Below, in pieces: positions 39,740-50,777 of a DNA stretch of 64,000 bases. The position numbers and the translations under genes were made by a program. Position 1 is the stretch's first letter; every line of letters starts with the position of its first letter. The DNA comes from Thiomicrorhabdus sp. (lineage in GTDB: Bacteria; Pseudomonadota; Gammaproteobacteria; Thiomicrospirales; Thiomicrospiraceae). A model generated the notes under the pieces. That model ran no database searches. It was not told where the DNA came from and saw only the letters and a list, made by a program, of their open reading frames with translations. The stretch spans positions 1,632,985 through 1,696,984 of the forward strand of contig NZ_OY759719.1 of assembly GCF_963662555.1 (NCBI RefSeq), given 5' to 3'.

Positions 39740-41170
39740 TTAAGAAATAAGTCTAGTCACTCCAAAAGCGGCTTGTAATTGCTTTGCTGAGCGAAATTGA
39801 ACAGATTTTATTTGCTGTTGACGTAACGCCATCCAAATCTTGCTTTGCGTGCCTCCGCCAACTGAATAAATGTCTTTAATATGTTCGCAGCCCATTTCAG
39901 AGAGTCGTTGATAGCTCTGTTTTTCTATTAACGTTAATCCGTACAGTAGCTTTAATAAAAAATGCTTATGGTTTTTAAGACATTCAGAAGATAACGTTAT
40001 TTCATCGGAATTACAAATGGGTAGGTCAGGAAGTTTGGGCTTTAATTGAGAGTTTGATATTGGAAAACGTTCACCAACAGAGCTTAGTGGGTAATAGTTT
40101 TCTGGTTCACTTTTTAAAAAAGTGTTTATATCCGCTTCAGTGATTTGATTATTTAACCATTTCAATTGATCAAGTGAATAGTAATTTAACAATACCTGCC
40201 CACCCGCATTAGAAGCACCACCAACCAACCAAAAATTATTTAGTCTATGGCTATATAGTCCATATTTAGCATTATAAATTGGCTTTTCTGAAAGAGCCTT
40301 AATGGCAATGGTTGAGCCTAAAGAAGTAACGGTATCACCAAGTTGATTGGCTCCTGAGGCCAAAAATCCAGCAATACTATCCGTTGTGCCAGCCATAACT
40401 CTTAGTTTGGAGTTAAAGCCATATTTAGAGGAAATTTGAGGAGTTATCTCTCCAAGGTAACTACCAGGTTTAACAACCATAGGTAGTTCGCAGGTTGGGG
40501 AATATTTAGCAAGTAATTCAGTAACCCAAACTGGCCAGGCCTCATTGATTAAGTCATAACCTAACTTTAGCGCATTATTTTCATCGGTTATATTGAGTGC
40601 CCCGCATAAATAAGTATTTATAAAATCAGCTTGATGACAGATGATTGGATTGGTCGCCTGCTGATTGCTTTCTAATAAACTAAGTACCTTAGCTAGCGTG
40701 CTTGAAGCACCCAAAGCAACTTGGCTAGAGTCTTGAAGAGCTTCAGACTGATTCATTGTTTTTTGGTATTTTTGGTAGGCTTTTTCAATCTGCAAAGCGG
40801 GTTGCTTTGCATGGTTATCATTATACATTAAGGCTTTTGTTAATGGCTTTCCAAGGTTATTACTAAGTAAAACAGTTGAGGAAGTGGCATCAATAATTAA
40901 ATGGGTTATCTGAAGTAAATCAAACCTCGATTTTAATTCTAGAAGCAGGTTATCTAAAGCATCAAGCCAAAGAAGAGGGTCTTGTAAGACTTGTCTTGTA
41001 GAGTCGTTATTTTTAGCAGGCTCAAGTTTTACAGAGCATTCAATTAAAATCTTGTGGTCAGTTTGATGAGCATACAATTCTTTTTTAACTACACAAGCCC
41101 TTAAGCCTGAAGTGCCTACATCAATACCTAAAATAATTTTATTTTTTAATCGATTATTGTCTTTAATCAC
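39740..41170 (-). CDS. FGGY-family carbohydrate kinase (D-ribulose kinase-like)
   Basis: A 476-residue sugar kinase. The phosphate-binding loop ILGIDVGTSGLRACV is at residues 12-26; TSLGSTIAIK and VGGGTQSKIW are the other FGGY signatures, and MAGTTDSIAGF holds the catalytic Asp. It resembles the cyanobacterial/plant xylulokinase-like group, some of which phosphorylate D-ribulose, rather than classical XylB. Proximity to cbbY suggests salvage of a Calvin-cycle pentulose. The substrate is inferred. An imperfect CCAGGCCT word at 40534-40541 is a partial repeat only. Confidence 0.82.
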   Translation of the reverse strand: MIKDNNRLKNKIILGIDVGTSGLRACVVKKELYAHQTDHKILIECSVKLEPAKNNDSTRQVLQDPLLWLDALDNLLLELKSRFDLLQITHLIIDATSSTVLLSNNLGKPLTKALMYNDNHAKQPALQIEKAYQKYQKTMNQSEALQDSSQVALGASSTLAKVLSLLESNQQATNPIICHQADFINTYLCGALNITDENNALKLGYDLINEAWPVWVTELLAKYSPTCELPMVVKPGSYLGEITPQISSKYGFNSKLRVMAGTTDSIAGFLASGANQLGDTVTSLGSTIAIKALSEKPIYNAKYGLYSHRLNNFWLVGGASNAGGQVLLNYYSLDQLKWLNNQITEADINTFLKSEPENYYPLSSVGERFPISNSQLKPKLPDLPICNSDEITLSSECLKNHKHFLLKLLYGLTLIEKQSYQRLSEMGCEHIKDIYSVGGGTQSKIWMALRQQQIKSVQFRSAKQLQAAFGVTRLIS

Positions 41171-41549
41171 GGCTTAGCCTACGTTTTTAGCGAAGTATTT
41201 TATAAGATTCAAGACGTGAAAAAATAAAAATACTTAATGATTGTAAGAGAGGTATTTAATTAAGATTTAATATTCTTACATCTAAGCAATCAGATTTTTA
41301 TCTGAATTCACTACCCAAAAAGTCATTAAAAAAGGTACAATTATGCATTAATTTTTTATAGTAAATATCTCGTTAAATTTACTTAAAGTGAAAGATTTCT
41401 TTAATAGGCGTTAGGCTTTGGTTAAGCTGTTTATATTTAAAGAAATTTCTCAATTATGTAAGAGGTTGTGGAGAAGAGCTTGATTTGTTTTAAGTGTACA
41501 AATCTTGCAAAATCCAAATCTTAAAATAGCATTTTTTGGAGTTGACTTA
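41171..41549. other. Gene-free divergent region between the sugar kinase and zipA
   Basis: 379 AT-rich bases. A small hairpin (TCAGAT, TTTT loop, ATCTGA) lies at 41290-41305. Otherwise I see no ORF or RNA gene; it should hold promoters of both divergent genes. Confidence 0.55.
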
Positions 41550-42686
41550 ATGAATGAATTACAACAAGTACTATTAATCTTTGCTGTTGTTGTCATTGCA
41601 GGATTGTATTTTTTGAGTAGAAGTCGTCAAAATACAATGAAAAAAACTCACAAAAATAAGGCCGAATCGTCTTCGATACATTCAAATAAAACGGCTAATG
41701 CCTCGTCTACGTCATCAAATCATAACGAACCTTCTTTAGGTCAGATTCCACAACAAGAACAAGACTCAGATGAGTCGGCGTCTGAAGCACTTAATAACTT
41801 AGGCACACCACATATTCCTGTATCAGAATCGACTGAAAAAAGAATCACTGAAGTTAGAGATTTCTCTAGTTCAGAATTATCTGAGCAATCTGCTAACAGT
41901 CATGCTCAGCAAATGGTTAATCAATCAGCTAATCAATCGACTAATGAACAGCAATCTGATGATTACAACCAAAATCAAGGTGTGCTTTCATTTGGTGAAG
42001 AGTTTGATTTGCCGCCACAAACTAGTCAACCTGTTGAAGCAACCCCAAACAACCTAAATGAGTCTCAGAATATAGAAAATTCGGTAGAATCTGTTTCTGT
42101 TAATCAAGAGCAGCAGGCTAATTCAGAGCGAAAACATCATGTTTTAATCGTTGATGATCCAGGTATGACCGGAGAAATTGACGAGACAATGGTTGCTCCT
42201 GATTTTGTTAAGCCGTCATTTGGAATACCAGAAGAAAATAAAACAACCAAAGTTTACAAGTCTTCAACCAATAAAGAACCAGAAATATATGTATTATTGG
42301 TGATGACAACAGCTCAAGAATTTGCGATGACAGAGGTTAATCAGGCTTTATTGGGTGTGGGTTTAAGCTATTCAGATCAAGGTATTTTTGTAAAAAAAGA
42401 TAATATGGGTAATGCCTTTATCAAGGTGGCTAATATGTTAGAGCCAGGTACTTTTCCTGTTGAAGATTTACAAAATTACGCGACGCCTGGTGTTGCAATG
42501 ATTCTAGAACTGCCAACAACTGTAAGAGCTCCAGCGGCAATGCATGATTTAATTATTATGGCTCGTAAAGTGTCTCAGCGTTTACGTGGTCGTCTGTACA
42601 ATGTTGAACGTCAATTAATTAAAGAGTCAGATCTTCAGTCTATGCGAGATGCCGCCTTAGATTATGAATCTGAACCTATTGCATAA
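41550..42686 (+). CDS. zipA: Cell division protein ZipA
   Basis: About 378 residues. One N-terminal membrane helix (residues 7-21) is followed by a basic patch, a long Ser/Asn/Gln/Glu-rich linker, and the C-terminal FtsZ-binding domain (about residues 235-370, including NMGNAFIKVANMLEPGTFP). ZipA tethers the FtsZ ring to the inner membrane. ATG at 41550 with TTGGAG upstream gives a normal ZipA N-terminus; a TTG at 41505 would place extra residues before the helix. zipA-ligA order is conserved in gammaproteobacteria. Confidence 0.94.
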   Translation: MNELQQVLLIFAVVVIAGLYFLSRSRQNTMKKTHKNKAESSSIHSNKTANASSTSSNHNEPSLGQIPQQEQDSDESASEALNNLGTPHIPVSESTEKRITEVRDFSSSELSEQSANSHAQQMVNQSANQSTNEQQSDDYNQNQGVLSFGEEFDLPPQTSQPVEATPNNLNESQNIENSVESVSVNQEQQANSERKHHVLIVDDPGMTGEIDETMVAPDFVKPSFGIPEENKTTKVYKSSTNKEPEIYVLLVMTTAQEFAMTEVNQALLGVGLSYSDQGIFVKKDNMGNAFIKVANMLEPGTFPVEDLQNYATPGVAMILELPTTVRAPAAMHDLIIMARKVSQRLRGRLYNVERQLIKESDLQSMRDAALDYESEPIA

Positions 42687-42697
42687 AAGATTTTTTT

Positions 42698-42739
42698 AAC
42701 AATAAAAAACGATATTCAGAGGTATTGTTTTTTATTGTT
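42698..42739 (+). terminator. Hairpin between zipA and ligA
   Basis: A 13-base stem (AACAATAAAAAAC and its complement) around a 16-base loop. It is AT-rich and lacks a final T run, so termination may be partial. Confidence 0.5.
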
Positions 42740-42782
42740 ATGAATTTTTCATACCTATCTTCTCGTATCACCAATAACCTAA

Positions 42783-45357
<2,575 letters not shown>

Positions 45358-45404
45358 GGGGTTTATAAAAACTTAAATTGCAAAACATTAAGACCAAAAT
45401 AGTT

Positions 45405-46292
45405 TTATTGTTTTATTGTTTTACTTTTAAATTTAAATCTCCATTCAAAAAGAACCAGGCCTGTAATAACGAGGCCTGTTCCAATCCAAATTGTTAAACT
45501 CAATACTTCACCATTTAAAAAATGACCAAAAAGTAAGGCAAATACTGGTGTAATGACTGGGATTAAAGCTACTTTCATGGCGTCTACTTGTCTAACTAAA
45601 TAAAAGTACAGCATAAAGCCTATTACAGAACCTACCGTTGCTGCATATAAAATGGCATAGGCTTCAGTTTGCTGTAATTCAGGCCAATGAAATAAAGTGG
45701 TTGGGGCAAGTATGAATTGGCCCATAACACTTACCCATAAAGCACCAACAACCACATGTAAGGCTGGCAAGTCTGTTCCACAACGCTTAACCAATACACT
45801 GCCTAATGAGTGAAAAGATACAGAGAGAATGGCTGCACCAATAGCCGCTACTTGAAAACCAACAAGTCCGTTTTCTAAGTTAGGTACAAAGATGCTTATC
45901 ATGCCGGTCATGGCTAATAATATACCGGTAACTTTTACCCATGTAAGCCTTTGGTTAGGCAGTAAAAAATACGCAAAGATTCCGGTTGTAACGGGTGTTA
46001 GAGCAAATAAAATAGCAATCCATCCTGAGGGCAAATATTGGCCGGCCCAGTACATTAAAGTCATGCCACCAAAAATAGGAAAAGATGCGAATAGATAGAC
46101 TCTTAATGCGGCACGATCAAAACGAAATGAGGATTTTTTAAGCCATAAAAAGAATGGCAAGATTAAAAGGGCGGCTAAAGCTGTTCTGCCTGCAACAGCA
46201 AAATACCAGTCGGTATGCCCACCCCATACTATGGCTAAGGGAGTCGTTGTCCAAATTAATACAACCGTAATATATGCTAAAACAACAGCCAT
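45405..46292 (-). CDS. EamA/DMT-superfamily inner-membrane transporter
   Basis: A 295-residue membrane protein with about ten hydrophobic helices in two EamA repeats (about residues 1-135 and 148-285). The first begins LAYITVVLIWTTTPLAIVWG. DMT transporters export amino acids, nucleotides or other metabolites; the substrate cannot be told. The C-terminus is basic, fitting a cytoplasmic end. Two palindrome words fall in the last helix. Confidence 0.87.
   Translation of the reverse strand: MAVVLAYITVVLIWTTTPLAIVWGGHTDWYFAVAGRTALAALLILPFFLWLKKSSFRFDRAALRVYLFASFPIFGGMTLMYWAGQYLPSGWIAILFALTPVTTGIFAYFLLPNQRLTWVKVTGILLAMTGMISIFVPNLENGLVGFQVAAIGAAILSVSFHSLGSVLVKRCGTDLPALHVVVGALWVSVMGQFILAPTTLFHWPELQQTEAYAILYAATVGSVIGFMLYFYLVRQVDAMKVALIPVITPVFALLFGHFLNGEVLSLTIWIGTGLVITGLVLFEWRFKFKSKTIKQ
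45454..45465. repeat. Iterated palindrome copy 13 (inside the EamA gene)
   Basis: ACCAGGCCTGTA, read on the minus strand as TGLVL. Confidence 0.7.
45469..45480. repeat. Iterated palindrome copy 14 (inside the EamA gene, degenerate)
   Basis: AGGCCTG half of the core, 15 bases from copy 13, read on the minus strand as TGLVI. Confidence 0.5.
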
Positions 46293-46450
46293 GATTGACC
46301 TGCTAAATAATTAAACCAAAATGATAAAGAATCGCACAATTGGCGTAGTGTAATGTAAAAAACGGCTTAAAATAAAATTGTTTACAGACTTTTAGAGATA
46401 TAGATAGATTGATAGAGATAAAGAAAATAAGATTCTTTTAAGAAATGGAG

Positions 46451-46948
46451 TTAATTATTGGCTTGAAACTGGCCAAGAGTTCGGTTTTTAGAGACTTTAT
46501 CTGCGTTGAAAAGCTGGCCATTCATGGCAATGTAAATACCATTTTGTGCTAGCTGTGCAGCCATTAATGCACTAGCCATATTAAAGCTAGCATCCGATTG
46601 ACCCAACATATAAGGTCGCATAGCTCCAGTTAAAACAATTGTTTTATTTTTTAAGCTTTGGTTTTTTTGAAGATATAAGGCGGTTTCTACCATGGTATCT
46701 GTGCCATGAGTAATCACAATTTGGTCAGCATTTGCATTTTTACAGGCCTGGTAAATGAGTTCTCTATCTTTATCCGTCATTTCCAAGCTGTCTTTTAACA
46801 TCAGGGTAGTTAGATCAACCGACAAGGTCATATTGGCCTCATTTAACAGTTGTTTGATATGCGTTTGAGAAAATACCAAATCACCAGTTGTGGTTTGGTA
46901 GTCTTTATCGAGTGTGCCACCAGTGATAAAAATTTGTATTGTTTTCAT
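46451..46948 (-). CDS. Short asparaginase-domain protein
   Basis: A 165-residue protein containing only the N-terminal domain of the asparaginase fold. Both active-site blocks are present: FITGGTLDK (Thr12) and HGTDTMVETA (Thr83, Asp84). Ordinary L-asparaginases are about 330 residues with a second domain; short forms like this are known in gammaproteobacteria and end at a natural stop with no remnant behind, so I do not call it a pseudogene. Activity on asparagine is unproven. Confidence 0.83.
   Translation of the reverse strand: MKTIQIFITGGTLDKDYQTTTGDLVFSQTHIKQLLNEANMTLSVDLTTLMLKDSLEMTDKDRELIYQACKNANADQIVITHGTDTMVETALYLQKNQSLKNKTIVLTGAMRPYMLGQSDASFNMASALMAAQLAQNGIYIAMNGQLFNADKVSKNRTLGQFQANN
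46741..46752. repeat. Iterated palindrome copy 15 (inside the asparaginase gene)
   Basis: TTTTACAGGCCTGGTAAA, one base off the full word, read on the minus strand as YQACK. Confidence 0.75.
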
Positions 46949-46985
46949 ATACTCATTTAACTGAACGATTAAGTTTTAGCCAGAA

Positions 46986-47447
46986 TTAAGACTGGCGAAG
47001 AATGCCTGTCACAATGCCTAAAATTTCAATATCTTCGTTTTTAAGAATAATGGGTTCCAGATCTTTATTGGCAGGTTGCAAGCGTACTCCAGATTTTTCA
47101 ATATAGAGCTTTTTCATAGTGACTTCTTGATTGTTAATACGCACGATAACCGATTCACCATTTTCGGCTGAAGAACGTCTTTCAATAATAACAATGTCAC
47201 CGTCTTCAATATTCTCTTCAATCATCGAATTCCCTTTAACTCTTAGAGCAAAGGTCTCTTTTTTTACCATATTAGAGGGAACAGAAATGGTGTCATAATC
47301 CATCTCCATTTGAATAGGTTCACCTGCCGATGTCCAACCTAAAACAGGGATGGTGACAAAGTCAACATCAACCATTTCTAATGGATCAGCAGTCTGAAGC
47401 TGCATTTTTTGGTTACGTCTAGGGATTAAGTACGCTAAGTTAGACAT
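46986..47447 (-). CDS. LexA-like S24 peptidase without DNA-binding domain
   Basis: A 153-residue protein equivalent to the C-terminal half of LexA. Visible are an Ala41-Gly42 cleavage site (GWTSAGEPI), nucleophile Ser74 in KGNSMIEENIEDGDIV and the general-base Lys112 in EVTMKKLY. The N-terminal winged-helix domain is absent; the first 28 residues are polar with no helix-turn-helix. It could be a UmuD-like or phage-repressor-derived regulator. No umuC partner and no obvious SOS box are nearby. ATG start with AGAGAG upstream. Confidence 0.85.
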   Translation of the reverse strand: MSNLAYLIPRRNQKMQLQTADPLEMVDVDFVTIPVLGWTSAGEPIQMEMDYDTISVPSNMVKKETFALRVKGNSMIEENIEDGDIVIIERRSSAENGESVIVRINNQEVTMKKLYIEKSGVRLQPANKDLEPIILKNEDIEILGIVTGILRQS

Positions 47448-47512
47448 GGTAATCTCTCTTGTTTTGAGTAATGATTATTTAGAGTAACGATAATGTTTGA
47501 ATTAAATACAGT

Positions 47513-47827
47513 TTAATCTTGTTCTACTACAGGTAAAACTTGTTTAAATGGTTTTACATGCACTTCTTTATAAACGCCTGCGGCAACATAAGGATCAGCA
47601 TCAGCCCATTTTTGAGCGGCTTCTAGTGATATAAAGTCTGCAACAATAAGACTACCTGTAAAACCCGATTTACCAGGTTCTGTGCTGTCAATAGCAGGGT
47701 TTGGCCCTGCAATAACCAAGCGGTTGTTTTCATTCAACTCTTTAAGACGGGCAACGTGAGCAGGGCGAGCTTTAGCTCTCAATGGTAAGCTGTTTTCAAC
47801 ATCATAAGCAAAAATTGAATATAGCAT
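47513..47827 (-). CDS. yciI: YciI family protein
   Basis: A 104-residue YciI-like ferredoxin-fold protein. The conserved pattern is [29 protein letters not shown], followed by GSLIVADF and [24 protein letters not shown], in which His24 and an Asp line the presumed active site. No enzymatic activity is firmly assigned. It starts 3 bases from the yciB stop, so the two are probably co-transcribed, as in E. coli. Confidence 0.94.
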   Translation of the reverse strand: MLYSIFAYDVENSLPLRAKARPAHVARLKELNENNRLVIAGPNPAIDSTEPGKSGFTGSLIVADFISLEAAQKWADADPYVAAGVYKEVHVKPFKQVLPVVEQD

Positions 47828-47830
47828 GGT

Positions 47831-48469
47831 TTAATCCTTTTTATTTTCTTGTTTATTTTGTGTGTTTGCATGCTGTAAGTTTTCAATCAACTCATCTTCA
47901 GTATGACCTTCTTGTAATGCTTGTTTTTCAGCGTCAGAGTCGGACTCTTGAATGTAACGACTGATATATACACCTTGGATTAAGATAAAGACAATGGTCA
48001 TACCCATTAAGCCAAATAGTTTAAAGTCTACCCAGGTATCGGTATCAAAGTTAAAGGCCACATACAGGTTAGTTATACCTGAAACAATAAAGAACAAAAT
48101 CCATAACCAGCTTAATCTTATCCAAATGTTGTCAGGCAAAGCAATCGCTTGACCCATCATGCGTTCAACAATCGGTTTTTGACCAATATAATGACTGCCT
48201 AAAAAAACAAGAGCAAAGCCCCAGTTTACAATGGTTGGTTTCCATTTGATAAAATCTTCATCTTGTAAAATAAGCGTTAAGCCACCTAATACTAAAATCA
48301 GTGCTAGGGTGATGACGTGCATTTTTTCAACACGTTTATTTTTAAAGTAAAAATAGCCAACTTGAACAATAGAGGCAACAATAATTACCGCTGTCGCGGT
48401 ATAGATGTCATACATCTTATAAGCAATAAAAAAGAGTACAACGGGGAATAGATCAAATAATAATTTCAT
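47831..48469 (-). CDS. yciB: Inner-membrane septation/envelope protein YciB
   Basis: A 212-residue membrane protein with five to six helices (LFPVVLFFIAYKMYDIYTATAV at the start), the IspZ/YciB family involved in envelope integrity and cell division. The core matches the usual 180 residues; the C-terminal 35 residues are an acidic, Gln-rich cytoplasmic tail absent from E. coli YciB. It is followed by yciI in the usual arrangement. Confidence 0.92.
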   Translation of the reverse strand: MKLLFDLFPVVLFFIAYKMYDIYTATAVIIVASIVQVGYFYFKNKRVEKMHVITLALILVLGGLTLILQDEDFIKWKPTIVNWGFALVFLGSHYIGQKPIVERMMGQAIALPDNIWIRLSWLWILFFIVSGITNLYVAFNFDTDTWVDFKLFGLMGMTIVFILIQGVYISRYIQESDSDAEKQALQEGHTEDELIENLQHANTQNKQENKKD

Positions 48470-48540
48470 GTAGTTAAGTTTTTTTATGTTAATTTAAAGG
48501 GATTCTATATGGGTTTGCTAAGGATTAAAAGGCTCAAATT

Positions 48541-49416
48541 ATGAAAGTTGATTTTCATTGTCATACAACCGCCTCAGATGGAGGGCTAACTCCTCATGAA
48601 ATCATTGACTTAGCGATTAAATATGAAGTCACCACTATGGCAATCACTGATCACGATACTACCGCAGGGTATGAGAATGCTTTAGATTATGCCAATCAAA
48701 ATGGGATTCAATTGATTACAGGAGTAGAAGCTTCTTGCCAGTGGAATGGTCATACTATTCATATTGTTGGTTTAGATTTTGATTTAACCAATGATGATTT
48801 GCAAAATGGTCTTGCTCGAATTAGAAGTATGCGTGAAGAGCGTGCAAGAGCCATTTTGAGCAAAATGAATGACAAACCTCACATTAAAATAGAAAACCTA
48901 GACAATAAACTTTGGGATTTAGTGGGTGAAGGTGTTGTAGGGCGAGGGCATTTTGCTCAGCTGTTGCAGCAAGAAGGTTTGGTTAAAAATGCTCAACAAG
49001 CATTTGAACGCTATCTAAAAAAAGGCAAAGCTGCTTATGTTGCCAGTGAGTGGCCAGAGCTTGAAACTGTTGTGCAATGGATTACTCAAGCAAATGGCAT
49101 CGCGGTAATCGCTCATCCTGGTATTTATAAATTTACCAGCAATAAACTTAACCGATTAATTACCGATTTCAAAGCAGCGGGTGGTCAAGCCATAGAAGTG
49201 GTTAACCAGCCTCGCCATAGTTCAGACATTACAGGCATGGCACAGCGAGCCGTTACACATCAACTTTATGCATCAATGGGGTCAGACTTCCATCGCCTTG
49301 AACACACTTGGCGTGGATTAGGTTGGTTGGCGCCAATGCCCTCAAATGTAGAACCTGTTTGGCAACTGTTTAAAGAACCGTTAAAAGACTCTGAGTATAG
49401 TGTTACAAAACCGTAA
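48541..49416 (+). CDS. PHP-domain phosphoesterase (YciV/RNase AM family)
   Basis: A 291-residue polymerase-and-histidinol-phosphatase-domain protein. Metal-binding motifs are DFHCHTTASDGGL (His6, His8), AITDHDTT, and SDFHRLEHTW near the C-terminus. E. coli YciV (RNase AM) acts as a 5'-3' exonuclease maturing 5' ends of rRNAs and on pAp-type nucleotides; the same family is likely here. It is followed by yciO, the E. coli neighbour, which supports the assignment. Confidence 0.9.
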   Translation: MKVDFHCHTTASDGGLTPHEIIDLAIKYEVTTMAITDHDTTAGYENALDYANQNGIQLITGVEASCQWNGHTIHIVGLDFDLTNDDLQNGLARIRSMREERARAILSKMNDKPHIKIENLDNKLWDLVGEGVVGRGHFAQLLQQEGLVKNAQQAFERYLKKGKAAYVASEWPELETVVQWITQANGIAVIAHPGIYKFTSNKLNRLITDFKAAGGQAIEVVNQPRHSSDITGMAQRAVTHQLYASMGSDFHRLEHTWRGLGWLAPMPSNVEPVWQLFKEPLKDSEYSVTKP

Positions 49417-49467
49417 ATAGCGTATAATTCTTGATTGTTTTTTATTATATTTCGGGAAAGAAAGACT

Positions 49468-50082
49468 GTGTCTGTTTATATTAGCGTTCATCCAGATAAC
49501 CCTCAGCCAAGGTTATTACAACAGGTAGTTGATATCTTAAATAAAGGTGGGGTTATCGCTTACCCTACAGAATCAGGTTATGCACTTGGTTCATTGTTAG
49601 ATAATAAAGATGGTGCTGATCGGATTCGCCAGATTCGTAGACTTGATCCAAAGCATGAATTGACTTTAATGTGCAGAGATTTAAGCAACTTATCAGAATA
49701 TGCCAAAGTAGGTAATACGCAGTTTCGATATTTAAAAAACTATCTTCCAGGGCCTTATACTTTTATTCTACCGGCGAGTCGTGAGGTTCCAAAACGTTTA
49801 CAGGCACCAAAACGTAAAACAATTGGGTTAAGAGTAACGCCAAATATTGTGACCAATGCTTTGTTGGCTTATTTTGACAAACCTTTATTATCAGCCTCTC
49901 TCATTCAGCCAGGAGAGTCTCAGCCTATGACTGATGGTTGGTCTATACAAGAAGAGTTTGGGCACTGTTTAGATGCGGTTTTAGATGGTGGATTTAGTGG
50001 TTTTGAACCAACGACTATTATCGATTTTACTGAAGAAGAACCTCTATTAGTCCGCCAAGGACAGGGAGAATTTATCTCATGA
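49468..50082 (+). CDS. yciO: YciO-like threonylcarbamoyl-AMP synthase family protein
   Basis: About 204 residues of the Sua5/YciO/YrdC family. Signatures are GGVIAYPTESGYALG, LDPKHELTLMCRDLSNLSEYA and PGPYTFILPASREVP. YciO shares the TsaC fold but its cellular reaction is less certain than that of TsaC. GTG at 49468 is chosen because the resulting VYISVHPDNPQ start matches E. coli YciO; TTG at 49435 would add 11 residues. Its stop overlaps the next ATG. Confidence 0.92.
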   Translation: MSVYISVHPDNPQPRLLQQVVDILNKGGVIAYPTESGYALGSLLDNKDGADRIRQIRRLDPKHELTLMCRDLSNLSEYAKVGNTQFRYLKNYLPGPYTFILPASREVPKRLQAPKRKTIGLRVTPNIVTNALLAYFDKPLLSASLIQPGESQPMTDGWSIQEEFGHCLDAVLDGGFSGFEPTTIIDFTEEEPLLVRQGQGEFIS

Positions 50083-50732
50083 ACGAACTCAATATCATGC
50101 AGCAAATTGCAATCTGGGCAATTCCCGTTATTTTTGCGATTACATTGCATGAGGTTGCACACGGTTGGGCAGCATCTAAGTTAGGTGACCAAACCGCTTT
50201 AATGCTTGGTCGTTTAACGATTAATCCCCTTAAGCATATTGATCCAATAGGAACTGTGGTGGTGCCAATTGCTCTTTTGGTTATGGGTGGTTTTGTATTT
50301 GGTTGGGCTAAAGCCGTACCAGTAGATACACGCAATTTTAAAAATCCTGCTGCTGACATGGCTAAAGTGGCTATTGCTGGACCAGCCGCGAATTTGTTAA
50401 TGGCCATTTTTTGGGCGATTATTGCAAAAACCGGTACGGTATTACAGGTATCCGCACCCGAAATTGGAAATTATTTAATTTATACCGGTTTTGCCGGTGT
50501 TAGCATTAATTTAATTTTATTAGTACTAAACTTATTACCTATTCCACCTCTTGATGGAAGCCGTGTTTTATCGGCTTTTTTACCTAAAAAGTTGGCGTGG
50601 CAATTTAACCAAATCGCTCCTTATGGTTTTTTTATCTTAATAGGAATGATGATATTTGGTCTTTTAAGCCCGTTACTTATGGGGCCTTATACAATGTTTA
50701 GAGATTTAATTTTTAGCTTTATTGGTTTGTAA
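50079..50732 (+). CDS. Site-2-protease-like M50 family membrane protein
   Basis: A 217-residue integral membrane protein. The zinc-binding HEVAH is at residues 24-28, in a hydrophobic helix, and the third ligand region is LLPIPPLDGSRV near residue 155. These are the hallmarks of small site-2-protease relatives without a PDZ domain. The substrate is unknown. The ATG overlaps the yciO stop by 4 bases, so translation is coupled. Confidence 0.9.
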   Translation: MNELNIMQQIAIWAIPVIFAITLHEVAHGWAASKLGDQTALMLGRLTINPLKHIDPIGTVVVPIALLVMGGFVFGWAKAVPVDTRNFKNPAADMAKVAIAGPAANLLMAIFWAIIAKTGTVLQVSAPEIGNYLIYTGFAGVSINLILLVLNLLPIPPLDGSRVLSAFLPKKLAWQFNQIAPYGFFILIGMMIFGLLSPLLMGPYTMFRDLIFSFIGL

Positions 50733-50777
50733 TTCATTCGCAAATAAGTTAGCAAAACAATCACAAAAGAGAATTTT

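Noticed and set aside
46451..46948. Short asparaginase as a truncated pseudogene
   Set aside because: Both active-site motifs are intact, the stop is clean, and no C-terminal remnant follows; single-domain members of this family exist.
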